The notes beneath the pieces were generated by a model, which was not told the DNA's origin, did no database searches, and saw only the letters and a program-made list of their open reading frames with translations. A stretch of DNA of 64,000 bases. Source: Hybos culiciformis (Eukaryota; Arthropoda; Insecta; Diptera; Hybotidae). The stretch is taken from the NCBI GenBank assembly GCA_964007475.1, contig OZ023273.1:21377557-21441556 (forward strand). Direction: 5' to 3'. The position numbers and the translations under genes were made by a program. This document shows, piece after piece, positions 62,301-64,000 of this stretch. Each line of letters opens with the position of its first letter. Position 1 is the stretch's first letter.

Positions 62301-62704
62301 GTGTTTTAGAGACGTTGAGTTCAACTCTAATTGAGAAAAGTATAAAACTTACCAAAACTGAACAAATGTTGGACAAATTTGAAATAATAAGTTTTCATTA
62401 AATCAATCCTTACAGTAGCCAATAATATTATAAGGGATTATAGATTTTGAAGCTTTACATATACATTTCAGTCTCTTTTTCATTATTAATATAAAAATTT
62501 CAGAAATAAAGTTTTCTGAAATTTAATTTATATCAATATCAAATTATTTCTAATGTTAATTGATATATTATTTTTAGATATTGGGCTAATGTAGATATTC
62601 CTCATGGTACAAATGGTTTTCAAGCTGTATGTCCATTTTGTGCAACACCTTTAGACGGTTCACCTGGATATATAAAATTAATATTTCAAGATAATTTAGA
62701 TTAA
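959..62704 (+). CDS. Pli: Pellino, E3 ubiquitin ligase of the Toll/Pelle pathway (complete, 9 coding exons)
   Basis: Join 959-969, 51717-51809, 55337-55568, 59011-59202, 60215-60403, 60607-60705, 60782-60935, 61323-61500 and 62578-62704: 1275 bases, 424 residues plus TAA. All eight introns are GT-AG and the frame stays open across every junction (phases 2,2,0,0,0,0,1,2). Pellino proteins bind the phosphorylated Pelle/IRAK kinase through an FHA-like fold and add ubiquitin through a C-terminal RING-like domain. Seen here: YGELVILGYNG near residue 28, the FHA-type GRSS (R115) and TTNG (192-195) motifs, and the paired cysteine/histidine motifs C319-G-H321, C339-P-M-C342, C373-G-H375 and C401-P-F-C404. 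Length and the MVKRTDG start match insect Pellino as I recall it. The reading frame upstream is open back to a TAA at 815 but has no ATG, so 959 is the start. No broken residue or frameshift was seen. Confidence 0.97.
970..7256 (+). other. Intron 1 segment without recognised elements
   Basis: AT-rich intronic DNA with homopolymer runs, an ATT-type microsatellite near 2633-2656, scattered TAGGTA/TACCTA words (about 1020-1720), and a short repeat cluster at 3388-3510. A patch at about 4250-4420 is less AT-rich and looks like a remnant of an unidentified repeat. No gene seen. Confidence 0.6.
3388..3510 (+). repeat. Degenerate short tandem repeat, unit like ACAATTCCACTAGA
   Basis: About eight imperfect units of 13-17 bases. 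The constant part is ACAATTCCACT; the variable part alternates between forms such as CTAGA, CTGGA, CTTGA and CCTGG. Sequence on both sides is ordinary intron. Spacing is irregular, so it is not a simple microsatellite. Confidence 0.7.
7266..9357. mobile_element. Fold-back (FB/MULE-like) transposon, 2092 bp, non-autonomous
   Basis: Both ends are defined by a 9-bp target duplication CCCAATTTA at 7257-7265 and 9358-9366. The outermost 12 bases of the two ends agree at nine positions and then match closely (TGTGAAGTTAGCAACGAAAG). The left arm is about 7266-7985 and the right arm about 8006-9357, with a loop of roughly 20 bases. The arms are inverted copies, but the right is longer because it holds nine copies of a 106-bp tandem unit against three on the left. 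Long inverted arms made of tandem repeats with 9-bp duplications are the hallmark of Drosophila FB elements, which belong to the MULE superfamily; that assignment is inference. No transposase is encoded, and the repeated 77-84 residue reading frames inside are by-products of the repeat. Confidence 0.88.
8241..9190 (+). repeat. 106-bp tandem array, nine units, in the right arm of the fold-back element
   Basis: TGCTAGTGTA recurs at 8241, 8347, 8452, 8558, 8664, 8769, 8875, 8981 and 9086, giving spacings of 106, 105, 106, 106, 105, 106, 106 and 105. From 8347 to 8981 units repeat as a 317-bp trimer, marked by AAAAATAAAA versus AAAAAAAAA and by GCTCTC versus GCTTTC. Each unit contains GTTGCTAG twice and GTGGCTGA once. 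The inverted counterpart on the left (about 7448-7760) has three units. Confidence 0.92.
9367..10360 (+). other. Intron 1 segment, nothing recognised
   Basis: AT-rich DNA, with a CCCCCCC run near 9414 and a palindromic TATA stretch near 9905. No gene or bounded element seen. Confidence 0.6.
10369..10710. mobile_element. hAT-type MITE (342 bp)
   Basis: Terminal inverted repeats start CAGCGGTCGGCAAAC and end GTTTGCCGACCGCTG, a typical hAT terminus. An 8-bp target duplication CGTTAATG flanks it at 10361-10368 and 10711-10718. No coding capacity, so it is non-autonomous. The perfect duplication suggests a fairly young insertion. Confidence 0.92.
10719..11840 (+). other. Intron 1 segment, nothing recognised
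   Basis: AT-rich DNA with homopolymer runs. Near 11775-11840 the words CCGGAAAATGAAATC and CCGGAAGATGAAATC recur, an imperfect short repeat into which the next MITE inserted. Confidence 0.55.
11849..12163. mobile_element. hAT-type MITE (315 bp)
   Basis: Inverted termini CAGGGTTGGCAT and ATGCCAACCCTG. The 8-bp target duplication ACAAAAAC is at 11841-11848 and 12164-12171. Subterminal inverted matches (CACTGTCC and GGACAAA/CCGGAC words) continue inward. No protein is encoded. Confidence 0.9.
12795..14663 (+). mobile_element. P-superfamily-like DNA element, copy 1 (1869 bp)
   Basis: Terminal inverted repeats begin CATAAAGGAAGTATA and extend imperfectly through ATAGAGTAACTA / ATAGAGGAACTA. The 7-bp target duplication ATTTAAT is at 12788-12794 and 14664-14670. 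A second, inverted copy lies at 30397-32232. Seven-base duplications together with a CAT terminus point to the P superfamily (1360/Galileo-like), but without a transposase this is inference. The longest frames, 72 codons at 13807 and 67 on the other strand at 14238, have counterparts in copy 2, but differences between copies are mostly amino-acid changing, so they do not look like conserved proteins. Confidence 0.85.
14093..14346. mobile_element. Inner MITE-like unit with ATCGTCGGTC termini (254 bp), in P-like copy 1
   Basis: Bounded by inverted repeats ATCGTCGGTCTCATGCA and its counterpart TGCACGAGACCGACGAT. The same unit, also 254 bp, sits in P-like copy 2, so it was present before that element spread. 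Its own target duplication was not found, so it could instead be a native subterminal part of the host element. Confidence 0.6.
14798..16048 (+). pseudogene. Broken reverse transcriptase/RNase H polyprotein of the retrotransposon
   Basis: Three pieces in shifting frames. First, 14798-15361 holds the C-terminal reverse transcriptase and the first RNase H aspartate (TDGS). Second, about 15335-15500 holds QTETMAIMTAAGIL and IYSDSKNALS. Third, about 15550-16048 holds EGNMRADSLARFG and the zinc-binding CRGCGEEPETTPHVLCQC tail. Stops and indels separate them, and the usual WVPGHSG motif is deleted before EGN. This gene would have served retrotransposition, not the host. Confidence 0.85.
16123..16141 (+). 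repeat. Short CCTAA array at the retrotransposon 3' end
   Basis: Three to four copies of CCTAA directly follow the degenerate element. This sequence equals the canonical insect telomere repeat, but its position makes it the tail of the element. Confidence 0.8.
16153..19366 (+). other. Intron 1 segment with an AT microsatellite
   Basis: Contains a long (AT)n run at about 17320-17369. A patch near 16636-16720 with CCGATCGGAATGAAATTTT resembles a conserved retroposon tail, but its limits are not visible. The region 18169-18399 holds a coding-like frame reported separately. Otherwise ordinary AT-rich DNA. Confidence 0.55.
18169..18399 (+). other. Unidentified 76-codon open frame with coding-like composition
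   Basis: From about codon 18 on, the predicted peptide is not low-complexity (RFTHPGASYILSNISKNY... to LNVSNKNHDF) and codon use is mixed, unlike most frames in this DNA. I recognise no family. No start context, splice sites or partner exons are evident. It could be a fragment of a decayed mobile element or inserted gene, or chance. Confidence 0.25.
19367..19612. mobile_element. MITE with TA target sites (246 bp), mariner-type
   Basis: Inverted termini TATCGCGATTTCCA with a following run of A and G, and the counterpart GGAAATCGCGATA. TA lies directly outside at 19365-19366 and 19613-19614. Inner inverted matches include ACGTAC near both ends. Non-coding. TA duplication implies the Tc1/mariner group, by inference. 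Confidence 0.7.
20412..20800. mobile_element. MITE with long ATCGTCGGTCGGCGACGCAAA-type termini (389 bp)
   Basis: The two ends are inverted copies over about 35 bases: ATCGTCGGTCGGCGACGC continuing to CTCGTAAGTCTTG, and CTTACGAGGTTTGCGTCG continuing to CCGACCGACGAT. Its first ten bases equal those of the units at 14093 and 30718, so they may be one broad family. No clear target duplication was seen. The 65-codon minus-strand frame inside is not a recognisable protein. Confidence 0.75.
20801..21286 (+). other. Intron 1 segment, nothing recognised
   Basis: AT-rich DNA with no bounded element or coding signal. Confidence 0.6.
21295..22437. mobile_element. Novel-looking fold-back element built of TTGTACAA words (1143 bp)
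   Basis: The 8-bp target duplication ATTCGTTC is at 21287-21294 and 22438-22445. The outermost ends align without gaps: GGGTGAGTGCCACTTGTACA versus GGATGCATGTCAGTTGTACA, then ATTACCAGTTGTACAA on both. Both arms consist of many spaced copies of CCAGTTGTACAA and CCACTTGTACAA, in opposite orientation in the two arms. Inside are matching blocks around GTGCCCTAG...AAATAAGGCCGC and a core of 38-bp palindromes. The centre (about 21985-22045) is unusually C-rich. No protein is encoded. Superfamily unknown; an 8-bp duplication fits hAT or P, while a GGG start and repeat-built arms recall FB/MULE types. Confidence 0.82.
21781..22096. repeat. Set of 38-bp palindromes in the core of the fold-back element
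   Basis: Hairpin units at 21781-21818, 21832-21869, 21883-21920 and 22059-22096, plus a decayed one near 21943-21977. The type form pairs GCGGTCTTATTTCAT with ATGAAATAAGACCGC around an 8-base loop. Spacers are 13 bases. Stem changes are often matched on both sides, e.g. the GAGGT...ACCTC unit. Confidence 0.85.
22725..22806 (-). repeat. tRNA-derived SINE-like sequence, copy 1
   Basis: Read on the minus strand, it has a tRNA-type B box within GTGGGTTTGATTCCCAC, a perfect five-base T stem, preceded by GCATTTTCGGTCGTG. The acceptor ends do not pair, so it is not a working tRNA. A second copy sharing GC-TTTTCGGT-G-G-GTT-GATTC lies at 41937-42030. It may provide RNA polymerase III promoter boxes. 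Confidence 0.5.
23025..23736 (+). repeat. Tandem duplication of a 356-bp unit (two copies)
   Basis: Unit 1 is 23025-23380 and unit 2 is 23381-23736. I saw no difference between them. Each contains a small hairpin (GCCTGCAC/GTGCAGGC), the repeated phrase AAAGTACGCCTTG and a CAGTGTTG/CAACACTG pair. The lack of divergence means a recent duplication or an assembly artefact. Confidence 0.93.
23737..25889 (+). other. Intron 1 segment with small repeats only
   Basis: At 24740-24900 there are several GTATTTACATT / GTAAATTGTATTTAC palindromic words. Near 25036-25082 a phrase of about 22 bases (TCTATATTTTCCCTCTGAGC) occurs twice. Around 25470-25720 there are long A/T tracts with inverted AATAATTATAA words. 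No gene seen. Confidence 0.55.
25892..26073. mobile_element. Palindromic MITE with TA target sites (182 bp)
   Basis: Inverted termini CAATACATGGTA and TACCATGTATTG flanked by TA at 25890-25891 and 26074-26075. The pairing continues inward to GTGTATACACACAAACACAT and ATGTGTTTGTGTGTATACAC, so nearly the whole element folds on itself. CGTGTCTATGTGT occurs twice near the centre. Non-coding. Confidence 0.75.
26076..29211 (+). other. Intron 1 segment
   Basis: AT-rich DNA apart from the hairpin at 27700-27832. The 193-codon frame at 26560-27141 is low-complexity (runs of F, I, K, N) and is not supported as a gene. Confidence 0.6.
27700..27832. repeat. Near-perfect 62-bp inverted repeat (hairpin, 9-base loop)
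   Basis: Arms 27700-27761 and 27771-27832 pair throughout with one mismatch pair seen (TTTTTAGA against TCAAAAAA). They contain CTTGGAAGTTTATA and its complement, and CCTCTACTTTTGATATTATT and its complement. It is too perfect and long for a typical miRNA precursor; it could be a hairpin-RNA source or a palindromic MITE. No target duplication was found. Confidence 0.9.
29215..29504. mobile_element. PIF/Harbinger-like MITE, copy 1 (290 bp)
   Basis: Starts AGCCGGGTTGTCACAAAGAA and ends with GTTCTTTGTGGCAGCAAGGCT, with ACAGAAACAG-type words inside both ends. Flanks are CTA and TTA, a possible decayed 3-bp TTA duplication. It shares the AGCCGGG terminus and design with 47409-47671. Confidence 0.65.
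29508..30389 (+). other. Intron 1 segment, nothing recognised
   Basis: AT-rich with many poly-T tracts. No bounded element. Confidence 0.6.
30397..32232 (-). mobile_element. P-superfamily-like DNA element, copy 2, inverted (1836 bp)
   Basis: Reverse complement of the element at 12795-14663, with small indels and scattered substitutions. Termini CATAAAGGAAGTATA...TATACTTCCTTTATG and a 7-bp target duplication ATAATAG at 30390-30396 and 32233-32239. The second, different 7-bp duplication confirms both the element ends and the duplication length. Non-coding as far as visible. Confidence 0.88.
30718..30971. mobile_element. Inner MITE-like unit with ATCGTCGGTC termini (254 bp), in P-like copy 2
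   Basis: Inverted counterpart of 14093-14346, exactly the same length, bounded by ATCGTCGGTCTCGTGCA and TGCATGAGACCGACGAT. Confidence 0.6.
32240..36892 (+). other. Intron 1 segment
   Basis: Mostly ordinary AT-rich DNA. Around 36330-36500 is a less AT-rich patch (GATGAAATTTGGCATTTATACG, then CATGGAGCTGATC) with the look of an old retroposon tail. Near 34860 and 35630 the phrase CCAGTGGAA(T) appears in opposite orientations near ATATTC words, too weak to call an element. Confidence 0.5.
36893..38531 (+). mobile_element. Degenerate retroposon-like repeat ending in a GAGGACA array
   Basis: Begins with ACTAGCTGACCCAGCGTGC, a phrase widespread at insect repeat starts, and has a second such start at 37512 (ACTAGTCGAAATACCCGGC). 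Internally a 136-bp unit is tandemly repeated (37584 and 37720). A related block with CGGCTTCTAAGGTAGCCCCC recurs up to 38330. It ends with TTCAGCCAAATCGGTTTAGC, about ten GAGGACA units (38436-38510) and AATTTTCATTTTTATTTATTAGAT. Another copy of this end lies at 49277-49397. No protein found; class uncertain (SINE or LINE tail, or Helitron-like). Confidence 0.65.
38436..38510 (+). repeat. GAGGACA 7-bp tandem array
   Basis: About ten units, one changed to TAGGACA and the last ones to GAGAACA. It forms part of the end of the surrounding repeat. Confidence 0.9.
38532..41666 (+). other. Intron 1 segment, nothing recognised
   Basis: AT-rich. Near 38710-38825 CGGTTTTGGTTTC, CGGTTCCGGTTAAG and CGGTTACGG form a short imperfect repeat. 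No gene. Confidence 0.55.
41667..41854. mobile_element. MITE with TA target sites and CACCTAATTCTG termini (188 bp)
   Basis: Inverted ends CACCTAATTCTGTTTTTACA and TGTAAAAACAGAATTAGGTG, flanked by TA on each side. ACACGGT recurs several times inside. The flanks just outside (CAGCACGT.TATTTCA..CTTTAGAAAATTATA) are directly repeated at about 41631 and 41892, so the element sits in or between duplicated host sequence. Mariner-type by its TA sites. Confidence 0.75.
41937..42030 (+). repeat. tRNA-derived SINE-like sequence, copy 2
   Basis: Contains GCGAGTTCGATTCTCATCTC, close to a tRNA B box, after GGCTGCGTTTTCGGTT. It matches the minus-strand copy at 22725-22806 in spacing and wording. The T stem is only partly paired, so a functional tRNA is unlikely. 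Confidence 0.45.
42031..43619 (+). other. Intron 1 segment, nothing recognised
   Basis: AT-rich intronic DNA without bounded repeats. Confidence 0.6.
43628..44127. mobile_element. Probable hAT-like element, 500 bp
   Basis: Ends are imperfect inverted repeats (ATAGGACCAGAGAGAG against CTCTATCTGGGCCTGG) followed inside by GGGGCCCAGGCC and GGGGCCCGCGG. The 8-bp target duplication ACAGACAC is at 43620-43627 and 44128-44135. GC-rich ends contrast with an AT-rich interior. Terminal mismatches suggest an old copy. Confidence 0.6.
44136..47408 (+). other. Intron 1 segment, nothing recognised
   Basis: AT-rich. CTAGTACAAT is repeated at about 45810-45832. No gene or bounded element. Confidence 0.6.
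47409..47671. mobile_element. PIF/Harbinger-like MITE, copy 2 (263 bp)
   Basis: Inverted ends AGCCGGGATGTCGTTAAAAC and GTTTTAACGACACCCGGGCT continue into AGAATTTAGCAACAGAA on both sides. TTA is directly outside at 47406-47408 and 47672-47674, matching the 3-bp duplication of PIF/Harbinger elements. The interior is made of repeated ACAGAATTTAGC-like words. Confidence 0.75.
48100..48264. repeat. Inverted repeat with 39-bp arms (candidate MITE)
   Basis: Arms 48100-48138 and 48226-48264: GTTTAACCATTGATTAAGAA continuing to ATTATCAGT, and ACTGATAATCC continuing to TTAATGGTTTAAC. A few mismatches. No target duplication was confirmed. Confidence 0.65.
49277..49397 (-). mobile_element. Short copy of the repeat end found at 38340-38531
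   Basis: On the minus strand: ATAACCATCTCCAGTCCCTAG, then TTCAGCCAAATTGATCCAGC, then ACAGAAAGAGAATTTTCATT and TTATTAGAT. This parallels the + strand copy element by element, but with only a short remnant of the GAGGACA array. It shows the family is anchored at this end. Confidence 0.65.
49398..51716 (+). other. End of intron 1, with a candidate MITE at 50347-50584
   Basis: The candidate has imperfect inverted ends (CGCACACTGAGAGG...CTGTAGTAA and TTACGACAG...CAGTGCG) and an internal hairpin CTGTTGTT/AACAACAG near 50455, but no clear target duplication. The remainder is AT-rich intron leading into the exon 2 acceptor. Confidence 0.45.
51717..51809 (+). CDS. Pli: Pellino coding exon 2
   Basis: Follows TTTATTTCAG and ends before GTGAGT. 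Encodes residues 4-35, the acidic N-terminal tail and the KYGELVILG strand that opens the FHA region. Phase 2 at both ends. Confidence 0.95.
51810..55336 (+). other. Pellino intron 2 (3527 bases)
   Basis: GTGAGT to AAATTACAG. Contains the TGCACAACTGGT repeat cluster (53397-53635). A minus-strand ACTAGCTG-type repeat start lies at about 53143-53178. Two related phrases of about 35 bases begin GGGCTGAAAATGGAATTCG and GGGCTGAAAGCGGATTTC (about 53675 and 53765). Confidence 0.85.
53397..53635. mobile_element. Small relative of the TTGTACAA fold-back element
   Basis: About seven copies of TGCACAACTGGT / TGCACAAGTGGT words between 53418 and 53600, several followed by ATTTTGG exactly as in the element at 21295-22437 (GGTATTTTGG near 22368). 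AAAAAAGCAATC lies at 53385-53396 and again at 53636-53647, a possible target duplication, partly an A run. Termini share only GTAAGT with TTGTGCA-type words. The orientation of the words switches little, so this may be a deleted copy. Confidence 0.55.
55337..55568 (+). CDS. Pli: Pellino coding exon 3
   Basis: Follows AAATTACAG and ends before GTATGT. Encodes residues 35-112, including YNGYLPQGDRGRRRSKF, the basic stretch conserved in the family, and the sequence through to TDMFQ. Part of the FHA core and its inserted wing. Confidence 0.97.
55569..59010 (+). other. Pellino intron 3 (3442 bases)
   Basis: GTATGT to TATATTTTAG. Mostly AT-rich. It holds a short exon-like segment at 57199-57244 and a less AT-rich patch near 58555-58640 (GGGCTGAAACTTGGAGGGGGG). 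No confident element. Confidence 0.85.
59011..59202 (+). CDS. Pli: Pellino coding exon 4
   Basis: Follows TATATTTTAG and ends GGT|GTAAGT. Encodes residues 113-176, starting VGRSSESPIDFVV; R115 lies at the position known for phosphothreonine contact in the human family. Contains the nearly invariant SRFACRILVNR segment. Phase 0 at both ends. Confidence 0.97.
59203..60214 (+). other. Pellino intron 4 (1012 bases)
   Basis: GTAAGT to TTTCTTTATAG. AGTTACGGTAAACGTAACTT and AGTTACGGCAACCGTAACC, two related palindromes, lie about 40 bases apart near 59514-59572. GAACTTGCAT is repeated at 59322 and 59371. No gene. Confidence 0.85.
60215..60403 (+). CDS. Pli: Pellino coding exon 5
   Basis: Follows TTTCTTTATAG and ends CCG|GTGAGT. 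Encodes residues 177-239, EKATKWQDN to QQKGQP, with the TTNG loop (192-195) of the FHA phosphopeptide site. Phase 0 at both ends. Confidence 0.97.
60607..60705 (+). CDS. Pli: Pellino coding exon 6
   Basis: Follows CATATTTTAG and ends CCT|GTAATT. Encodes residues 240-272, IYDECNILQDG to GLQHSP, the end of the FHA region. Phase 0 at both ends. The following intron is only 76 bases. Confidence 0.96.
60782..60935 (+). CDS. Pli: Pellino coding exon 7
   Basis: Follows TATTTACAG and ends CAAG|GTTTTT. Encodes residues 273-323 and the first base of G324. It links the FHA and RING-like parts and includes C291 and the first zinc-type motif C319-G-H321. The donor lacks the usual AAGT, so it is a weak site, but the frame into exon 8 is exact. 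Confidence 0.95.
61323..61500 (+). CDS. Pli: Pellino coding exon 8
   Basis: Follows TTTTTTTTAG and ends AA|GTAAGT. Encodes residues 324-382 and two bases of K383, with C339-x2-C342, the MCLELGPVVTLCMG stretch and C373-G-H375 of the RING-like domain. Confidence 0.96.
61501..62577 (+). other. Pellino intron 8 (1077 bases)
   Basis: GTAAGT to ATTTTTAG. Ordinary intron sequence; nothing else recognised. The short introns 5 (60404-60606), 6 (60706-60781) and 7 (60936-61322) likewise hold nothing notable. Confidence 0.85.
62578..62704 (+). CDS. Pli: Pellino coding exon 9 and stop codon
   Basis: Follows ATTTTTAG. Encodes K383 to D424 and TAA at 62702-62704. Contains the last zinc-type pair C401-P-F-C404 and the family C-terminus KLIFQDNLD. 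Confidence 0.97.
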
Positions 62705-64000
62705 AGTAAGATTTTGTTTGTAAATTTACTAATATTATCTAGTTTGTAATAGAAAGTGAATATCTTAAAATAAAACTAAAATTTCTATATTTTTTGAACA
62801 AAATATTTGCGGGTGATTATAAAAATATCGACAAAATTTAAAACGATAATATCCAATAATTTTTTATATTTATTATTTTAAATTAAAATACATTTTTTCC
62901 AGAAGCTCTTATAATAAATCGAATACTTAATTTTTTTCATAAATACAATTATAGCGAGTAGTCAATGCAGTTTTATATAAATAAAATGGCCTTGCGAGTA
63001 GTCTATTAACATATCATCACTATTTTTACTTTTCTTTAAATACGTAAGTATTTGAAAAAAAAATCGATTTTTTATAATTTGTTTTTTTATAACTTGTTGC
63101 TATTATTATCTTGACATAATGTAAATTTTCAAAAATAACGCAAAGACAAACGTACTGATATTTATAATTTTTATTTATCATTAAGTTAGGCAATTAAGCA
63201 GTATTATAAATTTTAATCAAAGATATAACTGGGTTGGGAAAATAAAATCCCGAATAATAATCAGTCCCGGAAGCCATAAATTACAGGATTTTTCCGAGAT
63301 TGCATTAAGCTTTACTAAAAAAAAATTATTTCACATTATTAAAAGAAAAAAGTTTAATACTGTCATAATGTATGAAAAAAACTAATCAACAAATAGCTTT
63401 ATTAATCACTGTAAAATTTAAAATTTTTTAATAGAAATGTATTTCACTAAAGAAATATCAGCTTAAATTTAGTTCACAAGACTACTGCAACGGGCATAAC
63501 CGCTTAAGTCGAGTTATATTGTTATGATTTTATGATTCCATAATTTGTTATAAGATATTACTTAATATTTCTTCACAAATTTTAATGTTCCTAGTTTAAA
63601 ACAAAATTTTTCACAGTTACAAAACTTAACATCCATAGTAATTTAATCGTGTCTTTCAAATGCTCACCAGAATATTGCCAAAATAAACTTAAGCGATTAT
63701 GTCTTGTGCTTAGAGAAATAATTTAAATCAATCCGATGTTATCGCAAAATAATAAAACTTCTCATAATGTAAAAATTAAATGCTTTGGATATTATCGTGA
63801 AAAGTATCGATTATAAATTTATAAAATTTTATGTATAATGAAAATTAAAAAAAAAAAATTATTTGTAACTTTTAAAAAATATGCATGTTTTTTTGACAAA
63901 TCGAGATCTTATGCAAAGTAAAGACAATTTTTCTAATGCTTCTGTTTCCCATATTATACTTTTTTTTATTAGGTATATATAAAAGGTTAATGAAACGAAT
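62705..64000 (+). other. Pellino 3' UTR and downstream flank
   Basis: AT-rich with several AATAAA hexamers. Near 63236-63290 the words AAAATCCCG and AGTCCCGGAAGCC echo the short repeat at about 11775-11840. No neighbouring gene starts before the window ends. Confidence 0.6.
62769..62774 (+). terminator. Candidate poly(A) signal of Pellino
   Basis: AATAAA lies 65 bases after the stop codon. A second AATAAA lies at 62980-62985. In DNA this AT-rich the hexamer is common by chance, so either, or a later one, could be used. Confidence 0.45.

Overview
This is an AT-rich nuclear window from an insect, most likely a fly (Diptera). It carries one complete protein-coding gene, Pellino (Pli), on the + strand. 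Joining nine exons between 959 and 62704, all with GT-AG introns, gives an uninterrupted 424-residue protein. It starts MVKRTDG, has the Pellino FHA fold, and ends in the Pellino RING-like domain. The start, length and sequence resemble Drosophila Pellino as I remember it; no alignment was run. The ATG exon adds only 11 coding bases and is separated from exon 2 by a 50.7 kb intron that fills about 80% of the window. The other seven introns range from 76 bases to 3.5 kb.

Layout: 1-958 is upstream sequence and presumed 5' UTR, and 959-969 is coding exon 1. Intron 1 (970-51716) is a graveyard of transposable elements. Coding exons 2-9 lie at 51717-62704, followed by 3' UTR and flank to 64000. 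No other gene, functional tRNA or rRNA was recognised.

Several elements in intron 1 have both ends defined by matching terminal inverted repeats (TIRs) and target-site duplications (TSDs). The best is a 2.1 kb fold-back element (7266-9357, 9-bp TSD CCCAATTTA). Its arms are built from a 106-bp tandem repeat, three copies on the left and nine on the right, like Drosophila FB elements. A second fold-back family (21295-22437, 8-bp TSD ATTCGTTC) has arms made of short words, CCAGTTGTACAA and CCACTTGTACAA, around a core of 38-bp perfect or near-perfect palindromes; a smaller relative lies at 53397-53635. Two inverted copies of a 1.85 kb element with 7-bp TSDs (12795-14663 and 30397-32232) look P-superfamily-like. 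There are also hAT-, PIF/Harbinger- and mariner-type MITEs, a 5'-truncated non-LTR retrotransposon with RNase H and a CCTAA tail (14713-16145), two copies of a tRNA-derived SINE-like sequence, a retroposon-like family ending in a GAGGACA array, a 356-bp perfect-looking tandem duplication and a 62-bp near-perfect hairpin.

Pellino proteins are E3 ubiquitin ligases that bind the activated Pelle/IRAK kinase in Toll signalling. Everything in intron 1 would be transcribed as part of the Pellino pre-mRNA, so the fold-back elements and inverted pairs are potential sources of long double-stranded RNA; that is inference. Coordinates were read by eye, and no database search or folding calculation was done.
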